Assembly (NCBI GenBank): GCA_016282135.1
Contig: JAEEKA010000088.1
Span: 1-42,493 of the forward strand
Length of the DNA stretch: 42,493 nucleotides
DNA from: Oscillospiraceae bacterium
Lineage (GTDB): Bacteria; Bacillota; Clostridia; Oscillospirales; Oscillospiraceae
Reading direction: 5' to 3'
Of this stretch, positions 15,216 to 22,938 are shown piece after piece. Every line of letters begins with the position of its first letter. Position 1 is the first letter of the stretch. The position numbers and the translations under genes were made by a program. The notes under the pieces are model-generated. The model was not told where the DNA came from, did no database searches, and was given only the letters and a program-made list of their open reading frames with translations.

Positions 15216-18002
15216 CTATGATTTTTTCCCAAACAGGATCTTCATCTCCCGTTTCGCCGCGTATTTGGCCACTACGCCCATTTTATCCTCACAGCGAACC
15301 ATCCTGGAGGCGTCCGGCAAATCCCGGGACAGGTGGATGGCGTCAAATTCGCAGCGGGTGGTACACAGGCCGCAGCCGATGCAGCGATTGAGATCCACGA
15401 AGCTTGCGCCGCAGCTCAGACAGCGCTTGGCCTCGGCTTGTGCCTGTTCCTCCGTGAAGATAAGCCGCACGTCCCCGAAGGTACTCCGGGGATCTCCCTC
15501 CTGTTTGCCGGGGACGTTCCGCTTCGCGGTGTCAAAGCCGTGGGGATCGATGCGGATGTTGTCTTTGTCCAGCTCTTTGAACTCCCGAAGGTCTCTCGCA
15601 ATGGTCTGAGACTGGCCGGGATGCACATAGCGGTGCATGGATTCGCAGCCCTTCTTGCCGTCCGCAATGGCGTCGATGGCGAAGCGGGCGCCGTGGCCGA
15701 TATCGCCGCCCACGAAGATGCCCGGCTCTCCGGTCTCAAAGGTCACGGGGTCGTGGACCACGGTGCCGTTCCGGTTGAGCTCCACCTTGGTGCCCTGGAG
15801 CAGATCACCCCAGACCGCGCTTTGTCCGATGGCCTGGAGTACTGTGGAGCAGGGAATGGTAATGGTGTCGTTTTCATCGTAGGCAGGGGAGAAGCGGCGC
15901 GCCTCGTCGTAGACGGAGGTGCAGCGTTTGAAGACGATGCCGGCAGCCCTTCCGTTTTCCGTCAAAATCATCTTGGGGCCCCAGCCGTTGCGGACTTCGA
16001 TGCCTTCTTCCTTTGCTTCGTCGACTTCGTCCTTTGCGGCGGGCATTTCGGCCTCAGATTCCAAGCAGAGCATGGTAACTTTTCCGTGGGTGGTGCGGGC
16101 AGCCGCCCGGGCTACGTCCACAGCCACGTTGCCGCCGCCTACCACCACGACGTCGCCCTCCAGGCGGAGCGAATGGTCGCGGTTGACCCGGTTCAGGAAG
16201 GCGATGCCGGATTCCACGCCCTCCGCGTCTTCGCCGGGAACCCCGGCCTTCCGGCCGCCCTGGAGACCGATTGCCAGGTAGAAGGCCTTGTAGCCCTGGG
16301 CTTTCAGCTGGGCGACGGTCAGGTCCTTGCCGACCTCCACGCCGCAGCGGAACTCCACGCCCATCTGCCGAAGAACGTCGATCTCAGCGGCCAGCACGTC
16401 TTTTTCCAGCCGGAAGCTGGGGATGCCGTACTGCAGCATGCCGCCGGGCTGGGGATTCTTTTCGAAAACGGTGACGTCGTAGCCTCTGGTTCGCAGATAG
16501 TAGGCGCAGCTCAGGCCGGCAGGACCTGCGCCGATGATCGCCATTTTATAATCCGGTCCCCACATGCCGCCGTCGTCCTTTTCGCAGATGGGAATGAAGC
16601 GCTGTTCCTGCTTCAGCTCCAGGGCGGAAATGAACTTCTTGACCTCGTCGATGGCGATGGGCTGGTCAATGGTGCCTCGGGTACAGGCGTCCTCACAGCG
16701 GCGGTTGCAGACCGCGCCGCAGACGGCAGGCAGAGGATTGTCCTGCTTGATCAGCTTCAGGGCCTCCATATAACGGCCTTCCCTGGCCATTTTCAAGTAG
16801 CCCTGAACGGCAATGTGGGCGGGGCAGGCAGTTTTGCAGGGAGCGGTTCCGGTGTCGTAGCAGTTGATTTTGGCGTCCTCCCGGTAATGGATATTCCAGT
16901 TGTCCGCCGTCCACTTTTTGGCGTCGGGAAGCTCGGAAAGGGGGTACTTCACTTCGCCGTCCTTGGTGCAGAGCTTCTGACCCAGCTTGGCGGCGCCCAC
17001 GGGACAGACCTCCACACACTTGCCGCAGGCCACGCATTTTTCCGTTTCCACGTGAGCCCGGTATGCGGACCGGGACATGTTGGGGGTGTTGTAGAGCTGG
17101 GAGGTCCGCAGGGCGTTGCAGACGCCGGGCGCACAGTTGCAGATGGCAACGATCTTGTCCTCGCCGTCGATGTTGGTGATCTGATGGACAAAGCCGTGAC
17201 GCTCCGCCCGCTCCAGAATTTCCAACGCCTCGTCGTAGCTGATATAACGGCCCATGCCCCGATCCACGCAGTACTCGGCCATATCGCCCACGCCCATGCA
17301 GAACTCGCCGTTGATTTCGCCGGAGCCCTCGCCCCGCATGGTCTGCTGCTTGCGGCAGGTACATTGACCTACCGAATATTTGTCGTACTTTTTCAGCCAG
17401 TGGGAAATGTGTTCCACGGAAGCAGTCCTGTTTACGTGCTCGATGGCCTTTTCCACAGGGATAACGTGCATGCCGACGCCCGCGCCGCCGGGGGGAATCA
17501 TGGGCGTGACGCCTTCCAGCGGCATTTGGGTCATCAAATTGAAAAAGGTGGCGAGATTGGGATGCTGGGCGGTGAGCTCGTCGTTCATCATCATGAACTC
17601 GGCGGAACCGGGAACGAAGATGGGCACGTTGTAGTGCTTTTTCTTATCCTTTCCCTCCCGGGTCATTTCGATCATACCGACCCAGCAGAGATGGTCGATC
17701 ATCTTCTGACAGTCAGCCACGGACATGCCGTTCATTTGCGCCAGCGTTTCCACGTCATAGGGGACCCGGGTTTTCTTGAAGTTGAGCAGAAATTGGGCTT
17801 CCTCCTTGGTCAGGACTTCGTCCAGCGCCCAATATTCCGGGTCGTCATATTTCATGGTTTTCGTGTATTTGACCAGGTAGCGGTCTGTGATCATGGAGCC
17901 CAGCTTCAAAATCAGCTTGGCCTTTTCCGGGTCGGCAGGCTTGTATTTGGGATTCATTCGGAAATCCTGCTTGTTTACCATGCGGTTTTTTTGTTCCTTC
18001 AT
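15216..18002 (-). CDS. Fe-S/FAD oxidoreductase, GltD-like, multidomain
   Basis: A 928-residue cytosolic electron-transfer flavoprotein. Residues 1-200 form a helical region with a winged-helix-like part (about 60-125). Residues 210-300 carry the cysteine block CTCR...FC...CNCAPGVC. A ferredoxin motif CVACGKCVEVCP (323-333) follows, then the GltD-type Fe-S entry domain (about 389-440), the FAD site GAGPAG (491-496), a second dinucleotide site VVVGGGNVAVD near 625 and a final CIGCGLCTTRC near 885. The architecture suggests transfer between NAD(P)H and ferredoxin or another Fe-S partner. The ATG at 18002 has AAGGAG 10 bases upstream; the frame's upstream extension overlaps hypB. It lies between hypB and hypA and is divergent from the ferredoxin-dependent iorAB. 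The exact substrate is unknown. Confidence 0.87.
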   Translation of the reverse strand: MKEQKNRMVNKQDFRMNPKYKPADPEKAKLILKLGSMITDRYLVKYTKTMKYDDPEYWALDEVLTKEEAQFLLNFKKTRVPYDVETLAQMNGMSVADCQKMIDHLCWVGMIEMTREGKDKKKHYNVPIFVPGSAEFMMMNDELTAQHPNLATFFNLMTQMPLEGVTPMIPPGGAGVGMHVIPVEKAIEHVNRTASVEHISHWLKKYDKYSVGQCTCRKQQTMRGEGSGEINGEFCMGVGDMAEYCVDRGMGRYISYDEALEILERAERHGFVHQITNIDGEDKIVAICNCAPGVCNALRTSQLYNTPNMSRSAYRAHVETEKCVACGKCVEVCPVGAAKLGQKLCTKDGEVKYPLSELPDAKKWTADNWNIHYREDAKINCYDTGTAPCKTACPAHIAVQGYLKMAREGRYMEALKLIKQDNPLPAVCGAVCNRRCEDACTRGTIDQPIAIDEVKKFISALELKQEQRFIPICEKDDGGMWGPDYKMAIIGAGPAGLSCAYYLRTRGYDVTVFEKNPQPGGMLQYGIPSFRLEKDVLAAEIDVLRQMGVEFRCGVEVGKDLTVAQLKAQGYKAFYLAIGLQGGRKAGVPGEDAEGVESGIAFLNRVNRDHSLRLEGDVVVVGGGNVAVDVARAAARTTHGKVTMLCLESEAEMPAAKDEVDEAKEEGIEVRNGWGPKMILTENGRAAGIVFKRCTSVYDEARRFSPAYDENDTITIPCSTVLQAIGQSAVWGDLLQGTKVELNRNGTVVHDPVTFETGEPGIFVGGDIGHGARFAIDAIADGKKGCESMHRYVHPGQSQTIARDLREFKELDKDNIRIDPHGFDTAKRNVPGKQEGDPRSTFGDVRLIFTEEQAQAEAKRCLSCGASFVDLNRCIGCGLCTTRCEFDAIHLSRDLPDASRMVRCEDKMGVVAKYAAKREMKILFGKKS

Positions 18003-18022
18003 CGCACAATCGCTCCTTTTCG

Positions 18023-18739
18023 TCAGATTTGCTTCCATTCGGTCAGACTGCTTCTGATCCAGCGCTCCAATGCTTCCATTCCTGCCCCGGTTTTCGCGCT
18101 GACCGGGAAGATTTTGATTTCCGGATGGAGCTTCCGGGCACGGGATTCACATTTGCCAAGGTCAAAATCGAAATAATCCAGGGAATCGATTTTTGTAATG
18201 ACCAGCGCGTCGCTTTGCCGAAACATCAACGGATATTTCAGCGGCTTGTCGTCGCCCTCCGGGACGGAGAGCAGCATGACGTTGATTCCCGCGCCGGTGT
18301 CATATTCCGCAGGACAGATGAGATTTCCTACGTTCTCCAGAAAAATTAAATCAAAAGCGGAACAGAACCCTCCGCCAGCCTCACGGCCGGTCCCCCTCCC
18401 CTGCGAGCAGGGAAGCTTTTGCCCCAGCGCCTCCAGGGCGGCGGCGGTCATGCCGGCGTCCATGTGGCACATGCCGGAGGTATGAACCTGGATGGATGCT
18501 GCGCCAAGTTCCTCGATCCGTTTCGCGTCAACGTCAGAGGCGATGTCGGCCTCCATCACGGCAATTTTCACATCCCGCAGATCCTGAATCAGGCGGGACA
18601 GCAGGGTGGTCTTTCCGGCCCCGGGGCTGCTCATCACGTTAATCAGTAAGCTTCCGGTTTCCCGCATTTGCGCGCGAAGCGCGTCCGCGTCCCGCCGGTT
18701 GGAGGCAGTTACGGTGGCGTTCAGCTGAATCGTTTTCAT
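18023..18739 (-). CDS. hypB: HypB-like nickel-insertion GTPase, paralogue 1
   Basis: A SIMIBI-class GTPase partner of HypA in nickel delivery. The 238-residue protein has the P-loop SSPGAGKTT (37-45), EADIASDVD, the metal-site Cys-His in SGMCHMDAGM, ENVGNLICPAE, the guanine-specificity KID, and a C-terminal PVSAKTGAGM. It lacks an N-terminal histidine-rich nickel store. Between LEALG and DLIFLENVGN it carries an extra segment of about 22 residues (about 106-128), GC-rich and repeat-like, shared with paralogue 2. The ATG at 18739 has GGAGG eight bases upstream and overlaps the stop of paralogue 2 by four bases. Confidence 0.92.
   Translation of the reverse strand: MKTIQLNATVTASNRRDADALRAQMRETGSLLINVMSSPGAGKTTLLSRLIQDLRDVKIAVMEADIASDVDAKRIEELGAASIQVHTSGMCHMDAGMTAAALEALGQKLPCSQGRGTGREAGGGFCSAFDLIFLENVGNLICPAEYDTGAGINVMLLSVPEGDDKPLKYPLMFRQSDALVITKIDSLDYFDFDLGKCESRARKLHPEIKIFPVSAKTGAGMEALERWIRSSLTEWKQI
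18357..18421 (-). repeat. Repeat-like in-frame insert in hypB paralogue 1
   Basis: This stretch of about 65 bases encodes residues missing from ordinary HypB between two conserved blocks. It contains a CCCTGC/GCAGGG-type stem and a TCACGGC core, and aligns with 19073-19137 in the second paralogue. It looks like a small palindromic intergenic-type repeat captured in frame; identity with a known repeat family is not shown. Confidence 0.45.
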
Positions 18740-19464
18740 CTTTTCGGCCTCCGTTTCCGGCACAGCGCCAGAATCAGGTCCGCAATCGCGTCAAAGCCTT
18801 CCCCCGTCTTTGCCGACACGGGATAGATTTTGAGCTTTGGGTTCAGAGCGAGAGCCCTGCGGGAGGCGGCTTCCAGATCAAAGTCAAAGATCGGGGTCGT
18901 GTCAATTTTGTTCACCAGCATAACGTCGCTGACCGTAAACATCAGGGGATATTTCAGCGGTTTGTCGTCTCCCTCCGGGACGGAGAGAATCATCATCCGC
19001 AGATCTGCCCCAACGTCAAATTCGGCGGGGCAGACCAGGTTTCCCACGTTTTCCAGGAAGATTAAATCAAAGTCGGAAGCACCCCCTCCACCGGTCTCAC
19101 GGCTGGTCCCAATCCCCTGCGAGCCGGGGAGATTCAGGCCGAGGGCCTCTAAGCCCTGGGCAGTCATTCCCGCGTCCATGTGACACAGACCGCCGGTGTG
19201 GAGCTGTATGACCTTTGCGCCGGCGGCGGAAACCGCTTTGGCGTCCACGTCGGAGTCAACGTCTGCTTCCATGACGCCGACGCGAAGCTCGTCCTTGAGC
19301 CGACTGATCAGCTGTAACAGGGAAGAGGTCTTCCCGGCACCAGGCGAGCCCATAAGATTGACCAGGAACACGCCGCTTTCCGACAATTGCCTTCGGGTTG
19401 ACGCCGCAGTTCTGTCATTGTCGGCAAGAAGCTGTTCCTTGACCTCAATGATTTGGTAGTTCAT
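18736..19464 (-). CDS. hypB: HypB-like nickel-insertion GTPase, paralogue 2
   Basis: A second tandem HypB-type GTPase of 242 residues. It has P-loop GSPGAGKTSS (39-48), EADVDSDVDAK, metal-site GGLCHMDAGM, ENVGNLVCPAEFD, a KID motif and PVSAKTGEGF. It shares long identical stretches with paralogue 1 (for example PEGDDKPLKYPLMF), showing a tandem duplication, and has the same extra segment at about residues 109-131. The ATG at 19464 gives the family N terminus; its ribosome site (GGAG 12 bases away) is weak. The frame is open upstream into lysR, but that part is not homologous. It starts 40 bases after lysR, so the regulator may head this operon. Two GTPases may form a heterodimer or serve different metal sites. 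Confidence 0.92.
   Translation of the reverse strand: MNYQIIEVKEQLLADNDRTAASTRRQLSESGVFLVNLMGSPGAGKTSSLLQLISRLKDELRVGVMEADVDSDVDAKAVSAAGAKVIQLHTGGLCHMDAGMTAQGLEALGLNLPGSQGIGTSRETGGGGASDFDLIFLENVGNLVCPAEFDVGADLRMMILSVPEGDDKPLKYPLMFTVSDVMLVNKIDTTPIFDFDLEAASRRALALNPKLKIYPVSAKTGEGFDAIADLILALCRKRRPKR
19073..19137 (-). repeat. Repeat-like in-frame insert in hypB paralogue 2
   Basis: Occupies the same position as the insert in paralogue 1. The two share most of the words CCCTCC, TCACGGC, GGTCCC and TCCCCTGCGAG in the same order. Either the insert predates the duplication or it spread by gene conversion. Confidence 0.45.
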
Positions 19465-19504
19465 CGTTGATCCACTCTCCAGTCCAGATCGAAAAAGAAC
19501 GCTT

Positions 19505-20404
19505 TTACGGGTTCGCCCGCTCTTTGCAGAGATCAATCAGATAATCCCGAAAACGCTTGATTTCCGGCCGTTTCAGGTTGCTTTGCAGGCAGATAAACTG
19601 CAAACTGACCCAGGTTTCCGGCTCCAGGGGAATTGCCGAGACCCGGAAATAGTCCGCGAAGGAGGCGGGGCCGAAGGAGAGGCCTTTTCCCTCCCGCACC
19701 AGCCGCATACTGGTCTCAATGCCGTCGGAACGATAGATCCGGTTGACGGTGATGTGGTGCTTTCGGATGGCCGAACGCATGGAGCGGTCTTCGGCGGAGT
19801 CCTCCAGACCGGAGATCATCGTACAGCCCTGTAAATCTTTGATGGACAGCGCGGAGCGCTTGGTCAGCGGGTCCCGGGCCCCCATCAGCACACACTGCCG
19901 CTCCCGAATCAGCGGAGAGGCGTAGAGATCGCCGCTGTCCGGGATCGCGTCGTCCAGGGGAAGCCGGTCCAGCGCGAGATCCAACTCGCCCTTGCGCAGA
20001 GCTTCCACCACGTCAACGCCGGCCTCCGTAAAGAACGTGACTTCGATTTCCGGCCGAGCGTCAAAATATTCAATCACATTCGAGAACAGATCGTTGGAAT
20101 ACACCCGGGAACCAATGCCCAGCCGGAGCCGAAGCTGTTCGCTCTTGTGCCGTTTTTGTACAGATTTGCAGAACTCGCTCCACCGATCTGCCACCGGAGC
20201 GGCCTGGTCGCAAAAACGCTGTCCCTCCGGCGTCAGCTGCAGCCCGTTGGCCGTGCGGGCAAACAGGGAATAGCCAAGCTCCTCTTCCAGCCGCCGAAGC
20301 TGCTGGGATAGGGCGGACTGGGAAAGATAGAGCTTCTGCGCCGCCTGGGAGACGCTGGATCTGGACGCGATTTCAAGAACGTATAAGACCTGTTGGATTG
20401 TCAT
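19505..20404 (-). CDS. LysR-family transcriptional regulator
   Basis: The 299-residue protein has the N-terminal LysR winged helix (residues about 1-60: SSVSQAAQKLYLSQSALSQQLRRLEEELG) and a periplasmic-binding-like effector domain from about 90. It sits divergent to iorA with interlocking promoters, and upstream of hypB on the same strand. It is therefore the likely regulator of both arms in response to an amino-acid-derived ligand (inference). The ATG at 20404 has AGAGG eight bases upstream; the frame extends further upstream but crosses the promoter. A 10-bp palindrome lies in its own leader. Confidence 0.93.
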   Translation of the reverse strand: MTIQQVLYVLEIASRSSVSQAAQKLYLSQSALSQQLRRLEEELGYSLFARTANGLQLTPEGQRFCDQAAPVADRWSEFCKSVQKRHKSEQLRLRLGIGSRVYSNDLFSNVIEYFDARPEIEVTFFTEAGVDVVEALRKGELDLALDRLPLDDAIPDSGDLYASPLIRERQCVLMGARDPLTKRSALSIKDLQGCTMISGLEDSAEDRSMRSAIRKHHITVNRIYRSDGIETSMRLVREGKGLSFGPASFADYFRVSAIPLEPETWVSLQFICLQSNLKRPEIKRFRDYLIDLCKERANP

Positions 20405-20428
20405 AAGTAAAACCTCTAATCGGGCAAA

Positions 20429-20438
20429 ATTGGCCAAT
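20429..20438. promoter_or_regulatory. ATTGGCCAAT palindrome in the lysR leader
   Basis: A perfect 10-bp palindrome sits between the lysR promoter (-10 at 20463-20468) and the lysR start, where binding could block lysR transcription. It is a candidate autoregulatory site; a single copy only. Confidence 0.35.
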
Positions 20439-20462
20439 AAAATAAGTAAATCTAATACTGCT

Positions 20463-20491
20463 ATTATAAGTTTAATCTTTACAGTTTGCAA
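20463..20491 (-). promoter_or_regulatory. Promoter of lysR (and possibly hypB operon)
   Basis: On the minus strand TTGCAA (20486-20491), 17 bp, TATAAT (20463-20468). It overlaps the plus-strand iorA promoter, so one regulator could control both directions. Confidence 0.75.
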
Positions 20492-20506
20492 GTATTATTT
20501 TATAAT
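20478..20506 (+). promoter_or_regulatory. Promoter of iorAB
   Basis: TTTACA (20478-20483), 17 bp, TATAAT (20501-20506). Transcription would begin near 20513 with a leader of about 70 bases. The -35 region overlaps that of the divergent lysR promoter. Confidence 0.75.
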
Positions 20507-20584
20507 ATTTTTGTTCGTAATCTACAATTCTTCGTTTCGTATACTGCAAATCATGCATATAATTCAGAAAGGTGGTCATTAACA

Positions 20585-22339
20585 TTGGATCGACAACTGC
20601 TTTCCGGCAATGAGGCCATTGCCAGAGGCGCCTATGAAGCCGGCGTCAAGGTCTGCTCCGCCTACCCCGGAACACCCAGCACCGAGATCTTCGAGAACCT
20701 TCCCAAGTATAAGGACGCGCTCTACTGCGAGTGGGCGCCCAACGAGAAGGTCGCCACAGAAGTCGCATACGGCGCAAGCATCGCCGGTGTGCGAAGCCTT
20801 TGCGCCATGAAGCACGTTGGTGTCAACGTGGCAGCCGACCCCATTTTCACCGCAGCCTACAACGGTGTCAGCGGCGGCTTTGTCATCGTTTCTGCCGATG
20901 ACCCCAGCATGCATTCCTCTCAGAACGAGCAGGACAACCGCTACTATGCCAAGTCTGCCAAGATCGCCATGGTGGAGCCCTCTGACTCCCAGGAGTGCCT
21001 GGACTTCATGAAGGCCGCCTATGAGATTTCCGAGCAGTTCGACATGCCCGTCATGTTCCGCACCACCACCCGCGTGGCGCACTCCAAGAGCATTGTGACC
21101 TTTGGCGAGCGCGTGGAGCGTGAGGTTCCCGCCTATGTGCGCAACACCCGCAAGTACATCTCCGCGCCTGCCAACGCCTACCGCAATCACCCCAAGCTGG
21201 AGGAAAATCTCAAGAAGCTTGAGGCCTACGGCAAGACTTCGCCGCTGAACAAGATGGAGCTGGGCGACGGCAAGATCGGCGTCGTGACAGCTTCTATTGC
21301 GTACTACTATGCCAAGGACGCCTTCCCGGAGGGCACCTCTTTCCTGAAGCTGGGCCTGACGAACCCCATGCCCATGGACCTGATTCGGGAATTTGCCTCC
21401 AAGGTGGAAAAGCTCTACGTCATCGAAGAGCTGGACGGCTTCATGGAGGACCAGATCAAGGCCGCCGGCATTCCCTGCCAGGGCAAGGACCTGATCGGCA
21501 AGCTGTACGAGCTCAATCCGCAGATCGTCCGGGAGCGTATTTTCGGCGAGGCCGCCCCCGTGACCGACGTGGGCGTGCAGGCGGTTTCCCGTCCCCCCGC
21601 ACTTTGCCCCGGCTGCCCGCACAGAGGCTTCTTCTACACCATGTCCAAGCACAAGGACTTTGTCATTGCCGGCGATATCGGCTGCTACACCCTGGGCGGC
21701 TCCGCGCCCCTGAACGCGCTGGACAGCGTGGTCTGCATGGGCGGCGGCTTCTCCGTTGCCATGGGTATGGCCAAGGCCTTTGAGGCTGCCGGCGTCACGG
21801 ACAAGAAGGTTTTCGGCGTCCTGGGCGACTCCACCTTCTTCCACAGCGGCATGACCGGCGCCGCCGAGATCATCTACAACAAGGGCAACCTGATCCCCGT
21901 GGTTCTGGACAACTCCATCACCGGCATGACCGGCCATCAGGACAATCCCGGCACCGGCTTCAACCTGCAGGGGGAGATTGCCGAGGCCCTGAAAATTGAA
22001 GATATTCTCACCGCCTACGGCTACAAGAACGTGATCATCGTGGACCCGCAGGATCTGAAAGCCATGGAGCAGGCCATTCAGGATGCCCTGGCATCCCAGG
22101 TTCCCGCGGCAATCATTGCCCGCCGTCCCTGCCTGCTGATCAAGCGCATCAAGCACGACATCGGCAAGTGCGTGGTTGACACCGAGAAGTGCATCGGCTG
22201 CAAGCGCTGCCTGGGTGTGGGCTGCCCCGCCGTTCTCGTGGAAAACAAGAAGGCCCGGATCGATCATAACCAGTGCGTCGGCTGCACCGTCTGCGCGCAG
22301 GTTTGCCCGATGGGCGCCATCACCAGAGAGGAGAAATAA
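20585..22339 (+). CDS. iorA: Indolepyruvate ferredoxin oxidoreductase, alpha subunit
   Basis: A thiamine-diphosphate enzyme subunit that oxidises aryl pyruvates to aryl-acetyl-CoA, reducing ferredoxin. The 584-residue protein has an N-terminal pyrimidine domain (SAYPGTPSTEIFE), a C-terminal TPP domain (GDIGCYTLG, GDSTFFHSGMTG, DNSITGMTGHQ) and two 4Fe-4S clusters at the end (CIGCKRC...C and CVGCTVCAQVCP). The start is a TTG at 20585 preceded by AAAGGTGG nine bases upstream; no ATG in frame fits. It is the first gene of the plus-strand arm and lies 3 bases before iorB. Substrate preference (indole-, phenyl- or hydroxyphenylpyruvate) cannot be read from sequence alone. Confidence 0.96.
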   Translation: MDRQLLSGNEAIARGAYEAGVKVCSAYPGTPSTEIFENLPKYKDALYCEWAPNEKVATEVAYGASIAGVRSLCAMKHVGVNVAADPIFTAAYNGVSGGFVIVSADDPSMHSSQNEQDNRYYAKSAKIAMVEPSDSQECLDFMKAAYEISEQFDMPVMFRTTTRVAHSKSIVTFGERVEREVPAYVRNTRKYISAPANAYRNHPKLEENLKKLEAYGKTSPLNKMELGDGKIGVVTASIAYYYAKDAFPEGTSFLKLGLTNPMPMDLIREFASKVEKLYVIEELDGFMEDQIKAAGIPCQGKDLIGKLYELNPQIVRERIFGEAAPVTDVGVQAVSRPPALCPGCPHRGFFYTMSKHKDFVIAGDIGCYTLGGSAPLNALDSVVCMGGGFSVAMGMAKAFEAAGVTDKKVFGVLGDSTFFHSGMTGAAEIIYNKGNLIPVVLDNSITGMTGHQDNPGTGFNLQGEIAEALKIEDILTAYGYKNVIIVDPQDLKAMEQAIQDALASQVPAAIIARRPCLLIKRIKHDIGKCVVDTEKCIGCKRCLGVGCPAVLVENKKARIDHNQCVGCTVCAQVCPMGAITREEK

Positions 22340-22342
22340 GCC

Positions 22343-22927
22343 ATGACGAAAACGAAAAGCGCGCTGCTGGTCGGCGTTGGCGGCCAGGGCGCTATCCTCA
22401 CCGCGAAGGTATTGGTCAACGGTCTCATGCGGGCCGGTTATGACGTCAAGATGTCCGAGGTTCACGGCATGAGCCAGCGCGGCGGCTCTGTCTCCACCCA
22501 GGTTCACTGGGGTGAGAAGGTCAATTCTCCCGTCATCGGCAAGGGCGCCGCAGACATCATCGTCGCATTCGAGAAAATGGAAGCGGTCCGCTATGCCGAT
22601 TATCTGAAGCCCAACGGCATCGCTGTCATCAACGACTACGAAATGGCTTCCTCCAGCATTGCCGCAGGCCTTGCGGAGTATCCGGAAGGCTGCATTGAGG
22701 CCATGCAGAAGAACTTCACCTGCCACGTGCTCAAGGCCGGCGAGATTGCCGAGTCCATTGGCAGCGCCAAGTGCATGAACATCGTTCTCTTCGGCTCCAT
22801 GGTCAAGGCCCTGGGCATGGACGACGTGGTGGACTGGGAAGACGTGATTGCTTCCACCGTTCCCCCCAAGTTCAAGGAGCTGAACCTGAACGCCTATCGT
22901 GCCGGTCATGACGCGGTCAAGGCCTGA
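22343..22927 (+). CDS. iorB: Indolepyruvate ferredoxin oxidoreductase, beta subunit
   Basis: The 194-residue gamma-type domain subunit carries the CoA-related catalytic half of the 2-oxoacid oxidoreductase. It starts with VGVGGQGAILTAKVL, followed by SEVHGMSQRGGSVSTQV and a conserved end. It is immediately downstream of iorA, as in archaeal and clostridial IOR. The stop is 11 bases before the acyltransferase gene, so all belong to one transcript. Confidence 0.96.
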   Translation: MTKTKSALLVGVGGQGAILTAKVLVNGLMRAGYDVKMSEVHGMSQRGGSVSTQVHWGEKVNSPVIGKGAADIIVAFEKMEAVRYADYLKPNGIAVINDYEMASSSIAAGLAEYPEGCIEAMQKNFTCHVLKAGEIAESIGSAKCMNIVLFGSMVKALGMDDVVDWEDVIASTVPPKFKELNLNAYRAGHDAVKA

Positions 22928-22938
22928 GAGGGAAGACT

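Noticed and set aside
15333..18176. A 947-codon open frame antisense to the Fe-S oxidoreductase
   Set aside because: The opposite strand holds a protein with clear cofactor motifs. The antisense frame is open because GC-rich codon choice avoids the codons that would read as stops. No ribosome site or motif supports it.
20507..20584. T-box or riboswitch leader for iorAB
   Set aside because: The predicted leader is about 70 bases with no specifier loop, T-box sequence or terminator.
20579..22909. A 776-codon antisense frame over iorA and iorB
   Set aside because: Same codon-bias effect. It spans two real genes and their junction, which no genuine single gene would.
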